Source: Polytrichum commune (Eukaryota; Streptophyta; Polytrichopsida; Polytrichales; Polytrichaceae). From it: a stretch of DNA of 64,000 bases. Under the pieces are notes generated by a model. It was not told the DNA's origin, made no database searches, and was given only the letters and a program-made list of their open reading frames with translations. How positions within the stretch are numbered: the stretch's first letter is position 1; each line of letters opens with the position of its first letter. Below, piece after piece: positions 45,211 through 57,379 of this stretch. The stretch lies in contig OX485805.1 in NCBI GenBank assembly GCA_950295325.1, forward strand, positions 45,966,758-46,030,757, in the 5' to 3' direction. Both the position numbers and the translations under genes were made by a program.

Positions 45211-46058
45211 CAGCTCCAAATAAAAAGCAAGACAATCAATCTTCGGCTTTTTGGTGTCCAGGCCAAGTCAATATTGTTTTGGGGCATCGTGATGATGAAT
45301 AGCAACACAATCTGAGCAGTCATTGGGAGCCAGATATTTGTTGGCTCTGTCTGTAGGACAGAGTCTATGCATCAACTTCTTCGTTTCAAGAGCAAATTTC
45401 CTAACCACTTTGCGTTCACACTTGGACGTTACTTGTTCTTGTTATTTTTGGTCCACCTTATTTAATGTGGACTCTCTCTCTCTCTCTAATTGCTCCCTAA
45501 AATGTATTGAAAGAAATCTAGTTAACTATAGTTATTTCGGCAGTTCTTGATTATTCATTTTAAAAATTTCGAGTGATAAATGAGTAGCTTCAATCCTTGA
45601 CCTGCATTTGAGAAGAAGGTGCCCAAAATCCAAGAAAGGTTTGGTATAGTGAATAACCATGGATTGGCATGAGCAAAGTGGACAACTACAATTATAGTCT
45701 TTCATAGTAAAGGACAGAGCCTCACGGTTTACCGTTTTCTTGTTCAATTCACCCAAAAAACTCTGCAAACTTCACAACTAGTCAAGCTAAGAATGAGCTC
45801 ACCAGAAAGCTGTGCAACCTGCAAAGTCTGGAATTTTTCTTTGCTTCATGATCCAAACTGTAATTTCTGTTCATGCAAGATATTTGTGAAGACGATTTCA
45901 TGGAGTTCTTCTAACTTTAGTCTCGCAGTGAGTGCACGAGTTCAGAAATTGTGATTGGTTCCTGGCCACTGGATGGATTTATGATAGGCTTTGAAGGTAG
46001 TAGATTCTCAATTTATATTCATGGATTTTGCAACCTTCTAGTAGGCTCAGAACCAGTA

Positions 46059-46599
46059 CACCGTTTATGGTATTTAGTGTCATGTACACTATTTGCGAAG
46101 GGCCTAAACTAGATGCCTAGAGGTCTCAAAGTGTCACAACTGTTAATTGCCTGTATGAATCCATACGTCAACATAAGTTATTTTTTCAAGTGAAAAAGAA
46201 TTTTCATTATGACATTTAGAGTAGCACATTGTGATACGTTAGATGATAGTCTTGCGCTTTAGTATGCAAGGGGAAGATATTTTTGAGCTTACAAATAACA
46301 AGTGTGATGCGTTTACATTTTAGTATGCAAGAGGAAGATATTCTTGAACATACTAATGGCAAGTGTCATTTGTGTACACTTTAGTCAACTTATAGACCAT
46401 TGTGGAACATACACATCCACCTCATAACACTATTGAACATGCTCATGTTAAGATATTAGTAAGTGCACTCAAACGCCAAGTGTCCTGATGAGATGACAAT
46501 TATAATGAAGTTGTTAATCATCAATGTAAACCTAGCATATGCTTCAAAACAGGGTAAGTGATTCTATTTCGCATCTGACACTAAATACCATAAACGGTG
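46059..46599. mobile_element. TA-flanked element with perfect 24-bp inverted ends
   Basis: The terminus CACCGTTTATGGTATTTAGT continues with GTCA and is repeated exactly in inverted form at the right; TA flanks both sides. It is 541 bp with no coding. TA duplication fits Tc1/mariner-type mobilisation. It is the intact reference for copies at 1501, 34791 and 36890. Confidence 0.8.
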
Positions 46600-46601
46600 T
46601 A

Positions 46602-48275
46602 GTGAGTTAAGACGCAAGTGATCCTCGATACTCGGCGAGACACGCATATTCATCGTGAACCTCAGAATGTGTGCCTCTTTTTGTTTTTTTTTCAAGTAGC
46701 TTAGTACTTTGTTGCACTGTCTCACAAGGGTGGATACACACTGATCACAAGATGCGATGTATACTTAGTGCACCTCTATATTTAGCTCATATTTAAGCAA
46801 AAATGGATATCCATGGGCGGGGTCACCCATAAACTTTCACATCGTATGAATTTCTCAAGAGATATGTAAACACTCAGTGTTCATTTGACTGTGATAATAC
46901 AGAAAAAAACATGAATGTGTTTCAATCCCAGATACTGGAATATAGAGAGATGCAGGGTAAAAGTCTGGATGTCTCCATGACTTTAAAAAAAAAAACTATT
47001 GCAATCATGTTAAATGTAAAAATTTAACAACCTAAGTGGATTTTGTGAGTCCAATAGTAGATACAAACAGCATACTGTTTTTCATACCTTGAATTCGGTT
47101 CCTTGTTGATTTCTAGGGACTACTTACTTCATGATAGTATGGGCGACCAGTTACGTATTCAAAACGATTTAGGGCTATTCAAGCATTGCAAATTCAATCT
47201 TCCCCAAAAATCGCGTTTCTTGCATCTCTCAAGAGGTTTCCTTATGCCTATGGATGCGGAAAACCATGGAGAGTTTTGTGGTAGATTTTGGTAGAAAAAG
47301 TCTGCGGCTGGCTTGTATTGAGTGTTCTTGTAAGCAGCGTTTTGCGTGCCCTTGGTTTGGGGTCCTCGACTTCAAGAACGGCCTCCACTTAAGCCCTATC
47401 AGATGGGTATGGCTACTGTAGTGAACCCTGGATGGTCCCACACGGCCATTTTGGGAGGTGTTGAGGTAATTTATTGCTATCTTAAGCTGATAATGTTAAC
47501 AGTGACCCCATCTAAAATAAACTATTTTTCTCGATTGCAAGCCCCCCATCTGTAAATTGTTTGAGAAATGGAAGTCCAGAGGTAATTTGAAGAGACTTGG
47601 TTCATCAGTCAGTGCAAGATGATTACATTGATATGTGCAACTGGGTTGCCCCACGCTAATTTATCAATATTCCACACTATTTTGAAACGTTATTATCATC
47701 ATGACAAAAGAGATGAATAGGTTTGATTTTTTTATTGCAGTTGCTATATGGACTATTCAACAAATTTATAATTTTTTGTGATTTGATTTTAATCCAAGGT
47801 ATTATGTATGGGTATAGAGGCAACTTATTCGCGAAGGCAATCTAATTGCACATATCATTGTAGCAAATCCAAGTACTCGTTTTCCTTGACATAGTTTTTA
47901 GACCTCATATGTATTTCATTCTTTCTTTAACTGAAGATTCACATGCTCATTAAATAGCCATATAGAGTAGAGGTGCCCATAACTGATCCCTTTGAGATTC
48001 TATGCCACATATGGAGAAGTATAAGGCGGTGCAAATTTATCTTGTGTATGAAGATAGAAATCAAGAGGATTTTGAATTTTTTGGTAGATTGTTTTCCTTA
48101 AATTGAAAATCTTGTGAATTTTTGAAGCCAAAAGCCCGGACACATTACAAGTATCTAGAGTATGCCATAACCGTTCATTTTGAGACGATTTCCTCCTCAC
48201 ATTAGCGCTCAAAATTAGGAACATGTGTCTGGCATTATCGATTCCTTGATGATACCATATCCGAAGTTGGAGTCT
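46602..48275. other. No feature recognised
   Basis: Short ORFs only (47103-47294, 47346-47555). The GC content rises slightly at 47200-47440 but no domain or splice pattern supports a gene. 45215-46055 likewise shows nothing firm. Confidence 0.4.
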
Positions 48276-48277
48276 TA

Positions 48278-48399
48278 GGGCTAGTTTTCATGTAGGCCAC
48301 TTTGCCCACCATATTCTAGTGAAAATGCAAATCCCACTTGGTGGCATCTACATTTCCACTAGAATCTGGTGGGTGAGCAACATACATGGAAACTAACCC
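48278..48399. mobile_element. Small foldback MITE (122 bp) with TTA duplication
   Basis: GGGCTAGTTTTCATGTAGGC on the left and ACATGGAAACTAACCC on the right, TTA on both sides. The inverted ends run about 50 bp on each side (CCCACCATATTCTAGTG against CACTAGAATCTGGTGGG), so nearly the whole element is a hairpin. A right-end fragment also lies at 7585-7607. Confidence 0.8.
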
Positions 48400-48960
48400 T
48401 TAGAACCTCTGAAACGTGGAACCTTATTTTAACCACCCATGAAACGAAATTACTGAAATTAGTCCCAAGCCAATAAAAAAATATGGCATCTTATAAATTC
48501 CCGATGGGACCCTGATTGGGAATAGGTGGTTTGACTCTAAGTGCCCCTCAATGTTGTTGAGTGTTGAGCACAAAATGGTTAACATATAAGGCTGAGGCAT
48601 CTATAACCAACGAAACAATAGAGTTTGCATCTGTTTAGGAGGAGCAATAGCTGGGGATTATTTTTCTTGCGAATAGAACATACTCTAAGGAGAATGCAAT
48701 TTTTCTTTTATTCTTTCTTTCATGAATATGGAAATTGCTACAAATTTGAAATAGTAAAGTTTAGGGTAATACACAATCTATTTATAGGTTAACCGATAAC
48801 TGCTCCTCTAAATGCTAATTCTTGGCTACGACAATTGTCAAAACTCTTGTGAGGGTAATCAATCACAAACCACCACATCATAAACCTTATCTCCAAGTGC
48901 CTAAAAAAATAAAGATGTCATCCATGTCGGCATTACATGACCCTGGTGAGTGGTTGAATG

Positions 48961-49334
48961 AACATGGTCGACTATGGATGCCTCGACCTTATTGAACACA
49001 TACTCGAATCTCTTTTAAACACATGTCTTTTGGTGTCTGTTCTTAGATGTATGTCGAACAAGACACAACTTAAATTAATATAGGCATCCACATTTCGGAG
49101 GTGTTAACTTTGGATTTAACACCATTTTGCCTATAATACATACTCTGGAACATGGTTGACTATGGATGCCTCGACCTTATTGAACACGTACTCGAATCTC
49201 TTTTAAACACATGTCTTTTGGTGTTTGTTCTTAGATGTATGTCGAACAAGACACCACTTAAATTAATATAAGTGTCCACATTTCGGAGGTGTTAACTTTG
49301 GATTTAACACCAGTTTGCCTATAATACATACTCT
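48961..49334. repeat. 188-bp tandem duplication of a 20100-type copy
   Basis: The units 48961-49148 and 49149-49334 are about 95% identical (CATGGTYGACTATGGATGCC, CTTTTGGTGTYTGTTCTTAG, GGAGGTGTTAACTTTGG). The age of the duplication is low relative to the repeat itself. Confidence 0.85.
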
Positions 49335-49693
49335 TTTGCAGATTTCACGTTCCTTTTCTATACACTGGAGCTAGACTTGATCTAGATCACTATGTAGTTA
49401 TATAGGTCACCCTCGCCTTTCAAAGCTTTACAAACATCTCTACTCCAAACTATTTCCATCCCTTTCTACAACAACATTAGTTACTGCTGACGAGGAACAA
49501 ACATTATAATCCGGTCTCTGAACTCAACACACAAGATGCCCTAATTTGCGGATGGAATTGTTGCAAAGGATACCCACATAAACTCATGCACATTTCCTCA
49601 TGGACGAGTTACTACCCATTCTTGGCCATGCTCGATTCAAATAAAGCCCGCACCTCCTCCTAAGTAGTTTTCAGCTCCTCCTCCCCCTTCTTC

Positions 49694-52323
49694 TCAAGGA
49701 ATTGTGTCGAATTTCGGTTCGAAAATGAAACTGGATTTGCACAATGGTGCGTCTCCGGCTCGGTGAGCAATATTGCACCACGTTTTTGTGGACATGTCAT
49801 ACACGAGCATGAGAACCATATCCTTGAGATCGTCACCACATTGACTGAGCTCATCTGTTTCCTCGACAGCCGATTCTCTCCTCACGCCGAGCAACAAAAT
49901 CTTCCTATCGCATGCAAACACATGCCAGCCATAATCTTGTAACTCGTCGAGCCTTGGATGGCGACAAATCTCCTTCAAAACCTCGGAATGGGCCTGGAAT
50001 TCCATCAACTTGCCTGCAACCAAGTCCAGTACAACTAATAGTCGACCATTGTTGGCCCCCTCAGGGAAGAACCCTGGACCTTGTGCAGCTGAAGAGCTAT
50101 GGAAATTGTACAAAGTTTCAGGCAGGTTGCTAGAAATCAGCACTCCTGAATGGAGGTCCCATGTATGGATGAGTCCAGCCATGAAGTCGACCGAAATGTA
50201 GCGACCATCTGCAGTAATGTCCTGAGGCCGGAGACATCTTTCCCACGTATTCGTATTTGGCTGACATCTTTCCCATTTATTTGTATGAGGCAGACGCCGA
50301 ACCCAAGTATTTGATACTGAGTTGTAGACCCAAAAATGTGTGGGCTCCTTAGAATCCAAGTTAAGTGCTGCACAGAACAGACGAAGGCAAGTTAATTAAA
50401 GACATACAGGGTATTAAATAACTAGCACCACCTAGCATGTCAGTTACAGATGTACCAATTGATGTACACTTTAGAATGGTTCTGCATTTCTGCATTTGGA
50501 ACACCACATCAATTATATTGCGAGCAGAGTAAACTTAATCACAGCATCTATCTGTTAGATGCTTAGAACCCCCTTAGGAGTAGTGTTGGAGCATGACTTT
50601 CTCATCACATGGAACTTCGAGCGATTCACCATGAACTAGGTAAATGGATGCGAGGAGCCTGGCCATGGGTCGTAGTAGGCGCATGACATATTGCCCTAGA
50701 GGTGCGGTAGTTTTTTGGGTGCCTACTATAAGTTGGTGTAGGGCAACACGTGTCCATTATCAGACATAGTGGTCCAACATGTTCATTGTTTATGGATGAT
50801 ATTGTGTCTCCTCCTATCCAGTTAAATTTTAAACAAGTCAACAATAATTGTGTGGCTTAACCACTACATCCTAGATGTTGTACTTGAGGAACCTTGCTAC
50901 AGAGAGTAGCAATCTATCTTTGTACGACAACCCATAGCAAGGCAATGTACATGTACAATATGAGACATAGCACTAATCATATCACGAGGACAACATGTCA
51001 TCATCCTTGTGTGCGATGATGAGGCAAGGAAAGTCTTTGAGTTTTGAGACGGTCACGGCTTAAATTGCAGGGAAACATGAGGTAAGGAAAACATGAGGTA
51101 AGGTAGACACACCTTATTCCAACATAGCTAGAATATTGACACCTAAGTTTGAGTGGTATTTCGTTAGGTGTGGATCTAAGATTGGACACCAAAAAAGCAT
51201 CATGTCTTTGAAATTTGAGATTGGACTTCGTGTTCAAAATATGCAAACCCATTCTAGATCCAATAGTCAACATGATCAAGGGGACCTATATGACCACTTA
51301 ATGAGGAGGACGTAGTCTTCACTTTGATCAAAGAAATTTTCATATGATCTCCAAATATCATGAGGCTAGCAAATGGCTACATGCACGATATGGACTTGCT
51401 AATCATCATCTCGCACTAATCGCGTATTCCATTCATATCCTACGAGAAGTGGGTGCAAAGATAAGAATGTACCCAAATAACACACAAAATCTACCTCAGC
51501 ATGGACAAATCACGAAAACTTGGGGAAGTGGAGTGATGGGCCTCTAAAAAGTGCGACAAATTTGTGACGAGACGTAGTACTACGTATGTACATTACAGAA
51601 AATGGAATATTGGCTCAATTCTGCATGCACGATATGGACTTGCTAATCGTTATTTCGCACTAATCATGGATTCCATTCATATCCTACGAGAAGTGGGTGC
51701 AAAGAGAAGAATGTACCCAAATAACACACGAAATCTACCTTAACATGGACAAATCATGAAAAACTTGGGGAAGTGGAGTGATGGGCCTCTACAAAGTGCG
51801 ACAAATTTGTGACGAGATGTAGTAATATGCATGTACCTTCACAGAAAATGGAATATTGGCTCAATTCTGCGTCCACCACCATCAGAAACACGGTGCGGTG
51901 GGGGTTCGCTTCCATTCCAAGTAGAGGGGGAAGGTGGTGCGATGCTTGTGTGAGTGGATTGGAAACAACCAAATGAACACATGGAGTCTCCTCGAACTCC
52001 GGGTGCAAATCAAACTTTGCAAAGCACAGCAAGCCTCCGTCTGCGGCAACTGGTTGGCCATCGTACTGGGAGGGAAGACCATACCACTTCCCCTCCATCC
52101 CATCGTAGGCCCAAACCTTCTTCGGCCTCGTTTCCATCACGACCGCCATATTCCTCGAGTGGGCCTTGGACTCGTTCAAAGCTTGCTGGAAACCCGGTGA
52201 CACGATTTTCGAGTACCAGTGCTTGGAGAGCGTCCGAATCTGCACTATGCAATGTAATGGCAAGCGTGCGAATATCAACTCCATCGCCACTTGTGGCAGT
52301 TTGCTCCAGATCTTGTGGTCCAT
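49694..52323 (-). CDS. F-box/kelch-type protein, gene 2 (two exons)
   Basis: The coding exons are 52323-51837 and 50367-49694, joined by a phase-1 intron (donor GAAG|GTACAT, acceptor TTCTGTGCAG|CA, junction codon GCA), giving 386 residues. It is a clear paralogue of gene 1: the same F-box start (MDHKIWSKLP, then ELIFARLPLHCIVQ and LSKHW), the same VAADGGLLCFAK and SNPLTQ blocks, the same intron position, and the same C-terminal FIFEPKFD motif. The three 10-residue WERC-type repeats are present, with W at 184, 194 and 204. The donor lacks the usual GTAAG. It lies in the younger copy-bearing part of a 244-246 bp tandem duplication that places a second, damaged copy of the exon end inside the intron. 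The role is expected to be substrate selection in an SCF complex; the substrate is unknown. No stop or frameshift is seen. Confidence 0.83.
50368..51836 (-). other. Intron of F-box gene 2
   Basis: This is a 1469-bp phase-1 intron. Its donor-proximal 450 bp is the tandem duplication at 51381-51870. The 51080-51540 part carries a copy of the dispersed repeat described at 20100. The rest (50400-51080) shows no coding potential or repeat I recognise. Confidence 0.7.
51381..51870. repeat. Tandem duplication across the exon 1/intron junction of F-box gene 2
   Basis: The units are 51381-51624 and 51625-51870, nearly identical apart from scattered substitutions and small indels. Each contains dispersed-repeat sequence, the donor region and the last 30 or so bases of exon 1. 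Unit 2 holds the working exon end (TTCTGTGAAG|GTACAT on the minus strand). In unit 1 the same site reads TTCTGTAATGTACAT, so the copied donor has lost its exon-side bases. Confidence 0.9.
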
Positions 52324-52817
52324 AGATGGGGTTGCCTGTGCAAATTGCAATATGAATTGAAGTTACAGCAAACCAGAAAAACTTGTCAGTTAAGGGCAAT
52401 CAATCTGCTGAAGCTGATGTCCTCTATGAATAAGTAATCACATGGCGTCGTCGACAGTACTAACCTGCAAACTAGGTATGGTTAGTGTGTGTGTGTGGAA
52501 GTTGTGTTTTTTTAGGGTTTGTTGTTTGATCTGCTTGCTGGGAGCATCCCCAGTCCAAAGGGATGGAGTTTCGGTTTGCCCAAACTCTAAGCTTTTGCTT
52601 ACTACAAACCTTTGCACCTGGCAATACTGACGAGTTTGAGAGCCCTAAAAGAGGCAAACACACGACAATGTTGGAGTGATACTGATCTGAGAATGAAGTT
52701 AGTTTTCTTTGTCCAATTTCTAGTTTCTCTGCTACTGCAACCTCTTGAACTCCACCATATCATTGCTTCTAATGAGTTTGCTTTACGAAATTTGAAGGCA
52801 TGTTATTTCAAACCTAA

Positions 52818-53640
52818 CTAATACTTTGAAGTCTTGTTGATGGCCATGGCAATGCAATTCTCTACACGCCTCCACAACTGGCATTCCGCTTCATCACTCA
52901 AGTCACCGAAGTGTGTCAAATCGTCCAATGAGCTGAAACATCCTAGCCACTTCACAGACAACCCACTATCAAAGGGAGCAAAGTTTTGCCAAAGCTGGAT
53001 CAATCACTCCACAGGTAGAAGAAAGAGACTTACCGGGATGTCATGGATGCACAGATCACCAATTGGGATGATGTCAGCATCCAAAGGAATTTTGTGCTTT
53101 GCTTCCATAACCACTAATCTGTAAGCAACAATCTCTTGACAGCTTCCAGAAGGAGTTTATTCACACCCGGGAGCCTTCAAAGAGTGTCAAGTAAGCAGGA
53201 GCTCAACAGCTTCACCAGAGATCCATCAACACTGGAACACAACATAACCCAAGATCCGGTTGAAATCCTCAAAGCTCTTCAATGTGCTAGACTTTGTCTT
53301 TGCATCTTGAAAACTAAAAATGATTGCAATTTCAAGCTGCAGTTACACCTTTACTTGGATGATTAGTCCGCATGCAGTGTGTACGAGTTGTGCAGCTTCT
53401 AGTTGGGCAAATATGAGACGCAGTCGATCAATAGATATTCATGTTGGCTTACTTAGGAAGCAAGCATGTATGGAGAGTAGATGTCTATGTACTGCTTGTT
53501 TGACAAAGTGAACCTTAGAATGTGTGCCTAAGTTGTATTTTTGAGCTGCGTAAGCTATTTTTCTTGGAGGCTCGCACTAAGTTACTTACCTTGGGCTTGC
53601 AGGCCGCGTCCACAATTCGAAGGTGATTAAGTTTTAGAGT
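52818..53640 (-). CDS. Possible multi-exon gene or pseudogene of unknown function
   Basis: Four minus-strand pieces look exonic. One ends at 53590 with a strong donor (CCCAAG|GTAAGT, preceded by a frame reading HLRIVDAACKPK). One around 53225-53330 contains TKSSTLKSFEDFNRILG. One of 85 bp (about 53113-53029) is bounded by TTGCTTACAG and CCCG|GTAAGTC and reads VVMEAKHKIPLDADIIPIG. The last (about 52990-52822) reads LWQNFAPFDSGLSVKWLG and ends in a stop. The spacing between the last two is only about 40 bp, short for a plant intron, and the second piece hits stops in one frame, so exon limits are uncertain and the locus may be decayed. I do not recognise the family. It lies head-to-tail just upstream of F-box gene 2. 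Confidence 0.35.
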
Positions 53641-53847
53641 CATTTATTAAGTTGTCATGACAATTCTCATTGCATTGGTAATAAAGTTTGTGAGTGGAAA
53701 AATATCTGACAGAGTACAGTTGCAAACAACAGAGCTATTACTGACACACATCATTTTGGTTTCTGCGGATCATTTTGGCTTCGATAACTTACTGCTCGGA
53801 AACTGGAATACACGCAAGCTTGGGAGAAGATGATCCTCCTGGGCGAG

Positions 53848-54340
53848 GTTTGGAGCCACTTTACACACAGACCAAGAGCCATGACCATGTTAATCTAAGA
53901 GCCCTTGAAAATCAATCCAAAGGCCGTATGACTGTGAGAAAGAGATCTCCTATTTCACATATGATGGGCCCTCAAGTTTAATGTACAAGTCAAAGTGGGC
54001 CATGTTAGAGAGATTGCAAGATGTGTTCAACTTCGGGTCCCCACCATGGCAGTATAATATTTCTAGGAGTTAATTATAATTTAACTGATTATCACAACCC
54101 TTCATTGCATTAATGAGTCCCACATCTTCTTGACATGCCTCATGCAATATCCGTTAGATCATGAAACATTATCCACTTGCGACCATATGCGATGCCATGT
54201 AAATGTTTTCATTCATTCAAATTTATTTGGTCCCTCGGACCTTCAATGTCTAGTTTAAAGTGAACTTGGATCATTTCCAGCTTCTCGACCAATCAAGTCA
54301 TTCGTATATCACGGGAAAAGGCCCCTCAATCCCTAGTGTA
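53848..54340. mobile_element. Tourist-like MITE, degenerate copy
   Basis: GAGCCACTTTACACACAGAC, GAGCCATGACCATG and AAAGGCCGTATGACTG on the left; TTCTCGACCAATCAAG and ATCACGGGAAAAGGCCCC on the right. It is interrupted by no other recognised unit. Confidence 0.5.
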
Positions 54341-54359
54341 GAGTTGCCTAGTAATGTCC

Positions 54360-54560
54360 AAGGACATTTTCGGGCATAATCCATCATTGTGATCCTCAGG
54401 TTTCCAAGTCCAACCGGTCACATGCTTTAATCTTTCGGTTTTCCTCTACTAATATGAAGTACATTCCATAGGTTCTCTAGAACAATCCCTAATTCTCATG
54501 AAATCTTGAACTTCAACCGGTTATTTCTCAACCTCAACCCATTCAACTGTACCTACACTA
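54360..54560. repeat. AACCGGTT-bearing dispersed repeat, reversed copy
   Basis: In reverse orientation it keeps TCCAAGTCCAACCGGTCACA, TTTCGGTTTTCCTC, TCTTGAACTTCAACCGG and one clear AACCGGTT unit. Confidence 0.65.
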
Positions 54561-55147
54561 AACTATGGGCCACGTATTGCTAAAACTCTACAAAATTAAC
54601 GTGGACGATTATTTTATTTGGTGCTACTTGTTTCATACAACTAATATTCAATGTATCGGTCGGACGTCTTCATGAAGACTCGTCTTGAACCCACATTAGT
54701 TCCACGTCGACTAGAGAATTAACGTGGCCCATCCTAATTATTTCCACACTAATTTCCCACCCACACTCATAGGACTCTTCAGTGTAACCCGTTCACTGGA
54801 GTGGGCCTCAGTCCCTTCTAAAATACATAGCTACCATTAATTGATTCGATTAGGTGTGTCAATGTTAACAGCTAAACACTGTGTCAAGGCATCCAGACTA
54901 GGGTTAATGTATGTCGGTCACTCGGAGCAATCAGGCCCCCATTTCCGGGAAGCCAGAGAAAACGACTGGGCATCATTCTCCAGGCGGAGTGAATATCGCG
55001 CTTGTGTCGATGCAACTTCGCGTTCTTTTAGTGCACCGAGCAACCTTTACACGCGCTTGCTAACCACGAAGGGCGAATGAATAGTGGGGCCAATCGGTGT
55101 GGCAAAGGATGCAAGTGGACACCCGAATGGGCACGAAAACACACATA

Positions 55148-55512
55148 CACTTTAAACTCCGTAATATCACGCTCATGGCCACCAAAGTGCACGTGATATT
55201 AAGGAGTTGTGTAGTGTTGACATGGACGTCGCGTGATGAAAGAGAATCAGTCTAGCATGTGACATTATGGAATTTTTCACAATGTCAATAGTGTAGTAAA
55301 TGACAATAGTTATGATTATGATGGTAGCGGGACGCGTGTGAGCATGTGGTTTGAGTCCTTCGGGGGTTTATTTTAATGTCGAAAACCTGTGATGTGTGTG
55401 AGGGATACGTGATAACAAGGAGCGAGATGTAAACTGAGAGCATCTGTTCCCTAGGGTTTTGGGATATAAGAGAAGTGGCATTAAGGAAGTTGATATTATG
55501 GAGTTTGGGGTG
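55148..55512. mobile_element. TA-flanked MITE with CACTTTAAACTCC ends
   Basis: CACTTTAAACTCCGTAATAT at the left and ATATTATGGAGTTTGGGGTG at the right are inverted; TA on both sides; 365 bp. It keeps GTTCCCTAGGG and the GCACGTGATATTA motif of the 2420 copy but lacks the GAA run. Confidence 0.75.
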
Positions 55513-56514
55513 TAATTTACATATTTGTAATTTACATTGGTTTTTGCTTTTCATTCACTGACACTATCTTAGGTAATTGGAGACTTTCCATAGTCTCAAA
55601 GTAATATATGGATGACTACAACATGAAGTCGCCCTAAACATAGGCTACGCTATATCCAAAAAAAAAATGTTATTAGTCGAGTCTCAGAGTTAATGGTTGG
55701 CCAATATAAGCACATTAGGTAGAGCACTTGAAACTTATTATAACATAAAATCCAAGGAATACATGCATATTCAATATATAATAAACCCCAAATCCTTCAA
55801 CCTACAAAACTAGAGTGTAATAAATGCATTTTTCATTGAAACATAAGAGTTTTGTCCCAATAAAATAATAAAATAAATAACATTCATTGGATATTCTATA
55901 TGGATATTCATCCAAACCCAAACATAATAGGATTTGTAAGTAACCCAAAGTCTAGTCCAATTGTACTGAACACACAATGCACGTAGACTTACTAGTAGAC
56001 TACTATAATTTTAAACATGCTAGATCTATAATAATAGATTATGTACAAAATTGTTAGATATTATTGGTGGTTGTTCACAACCAAACAACTTGACTTCTAC
56101 CAAGGTCTCATTGGCTTGATTCACCCACAAGGTGAGCAAGGTGTTTTTTACAAATGTTATGTACTTTTGAGGGATGGATAGTGACCCACTATGATTCTCC
56201 CTTGGTTTCCATGCTATAAATACAAAATTTGTGTCTATCCAACTTGCACCATGATCAGAATCCACCCTCAGAAGAAAATTATGCTTTATATCCCAATCTA
56301 TGTAATGATGGATCACATCTTCAGTACATGTTGTTGGTCGGTAGTATTCCATCTGAGCTATTGGAAATGAGGACTAGAAATTACCAAATTTGGTTGAGAC
56401 AAGGCTTTTGCCACCCAAACCGGTTTAGCATATGTCTCATCTCTGGGATGCAATATGAGTATATAACCTTCACGACAGTCCAATGCAACACGGAAAGATT
56501 GTAGGGGACGATTC

Positions 56515-57379
56515 ACGGGGAGGTCACTCCCTCTTTAAATAATGCATACATGCGCGCTCAGTACCTATTTATCGGGGGGCTATTTACCTTGCAATTTTTT
56601 TTATAAGGTATGGTATTTTTCAAAATAAAGGTAAATGCTTGTCTTTTCATAAACCCTATTAGTTATTATAATTTTTTGGTGGAATCATTTAAAAATGCCC
56701 TATTTCATTTATACTTTAATTTTTTCTTATATTCCAAGTAACCAATTTGTTTTTTCTCGGAGCCCAATTGTTGTCCATTTTTTCTTAAACCGCATTTTAT
56801 TTTGTACGCCCCATTTTTTTTGGTTATGTAAGTGACATTTTTTTTCATGAAGGAAATTTCTCTTCTTACAACCATGAATTGTGAAGTTCAGCTACAATGC
56901 TAAACTCACATGAACTAAATCAAAACAATAAACCTAAGGCAAAGGCATGCAACTAAAGCATTGTCTTAGACTATGAAATAAAGTCAAACAAAGCACCGAA
57001 ATTTTCCCTCCCGGCATGTGGGTAGAGACCATTAACTCCACATTCGAACCGTTGGTTCAGTAACGTTCAAGCAAGCCAAACCATCCATCCAAGCATTTTC
57101 AACATAAAATTGCCTTTTTTCATCCACTAGCACATACCCTACCCTAGACCTGCTACCCCTAGTAATTGTTTCCAAGCTATTTTACATATACTGACTAGAT
57201 AAAGGAGGCCATTATATGTGATGTTATTTTACATGTATACAAGTTTCATTATTTTAGAACCCCCTATATTATATGTATGATTTTTTATTTTTTTGCAAAA
57301 TTTACCTACAATGAATATATTAAACTTTTTTTTTTATCACATGTTGTTTTTACAATTTTTGCCAATGACCTCCCTGTGG
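56515..57379. mobile_element. Non-autonomous hAT-like element inside the DUF7869 gene
   Basis: The ends are inverted: CACGGGGAGGTCACT on the left and, read from the other side, CACAGGGAGGTCATT on the right. Both flanks carry GGACGATT, an 8-bp target duplication typical of hAT elements. It is 865 bp and AT-rich with no transposase. It interrupts the C-terminal part of the transposon gene, whose coding trace continues across it. A truncated, inverted second copy lies at 62922-63403. Confidence 0.75.

Noticed and set aside
51934-52325. Plus-strand ORFs opposite F-box gene 2 exon 1
   Set aside because: Antisense shadows of the F-box exon; no conserved pattern.
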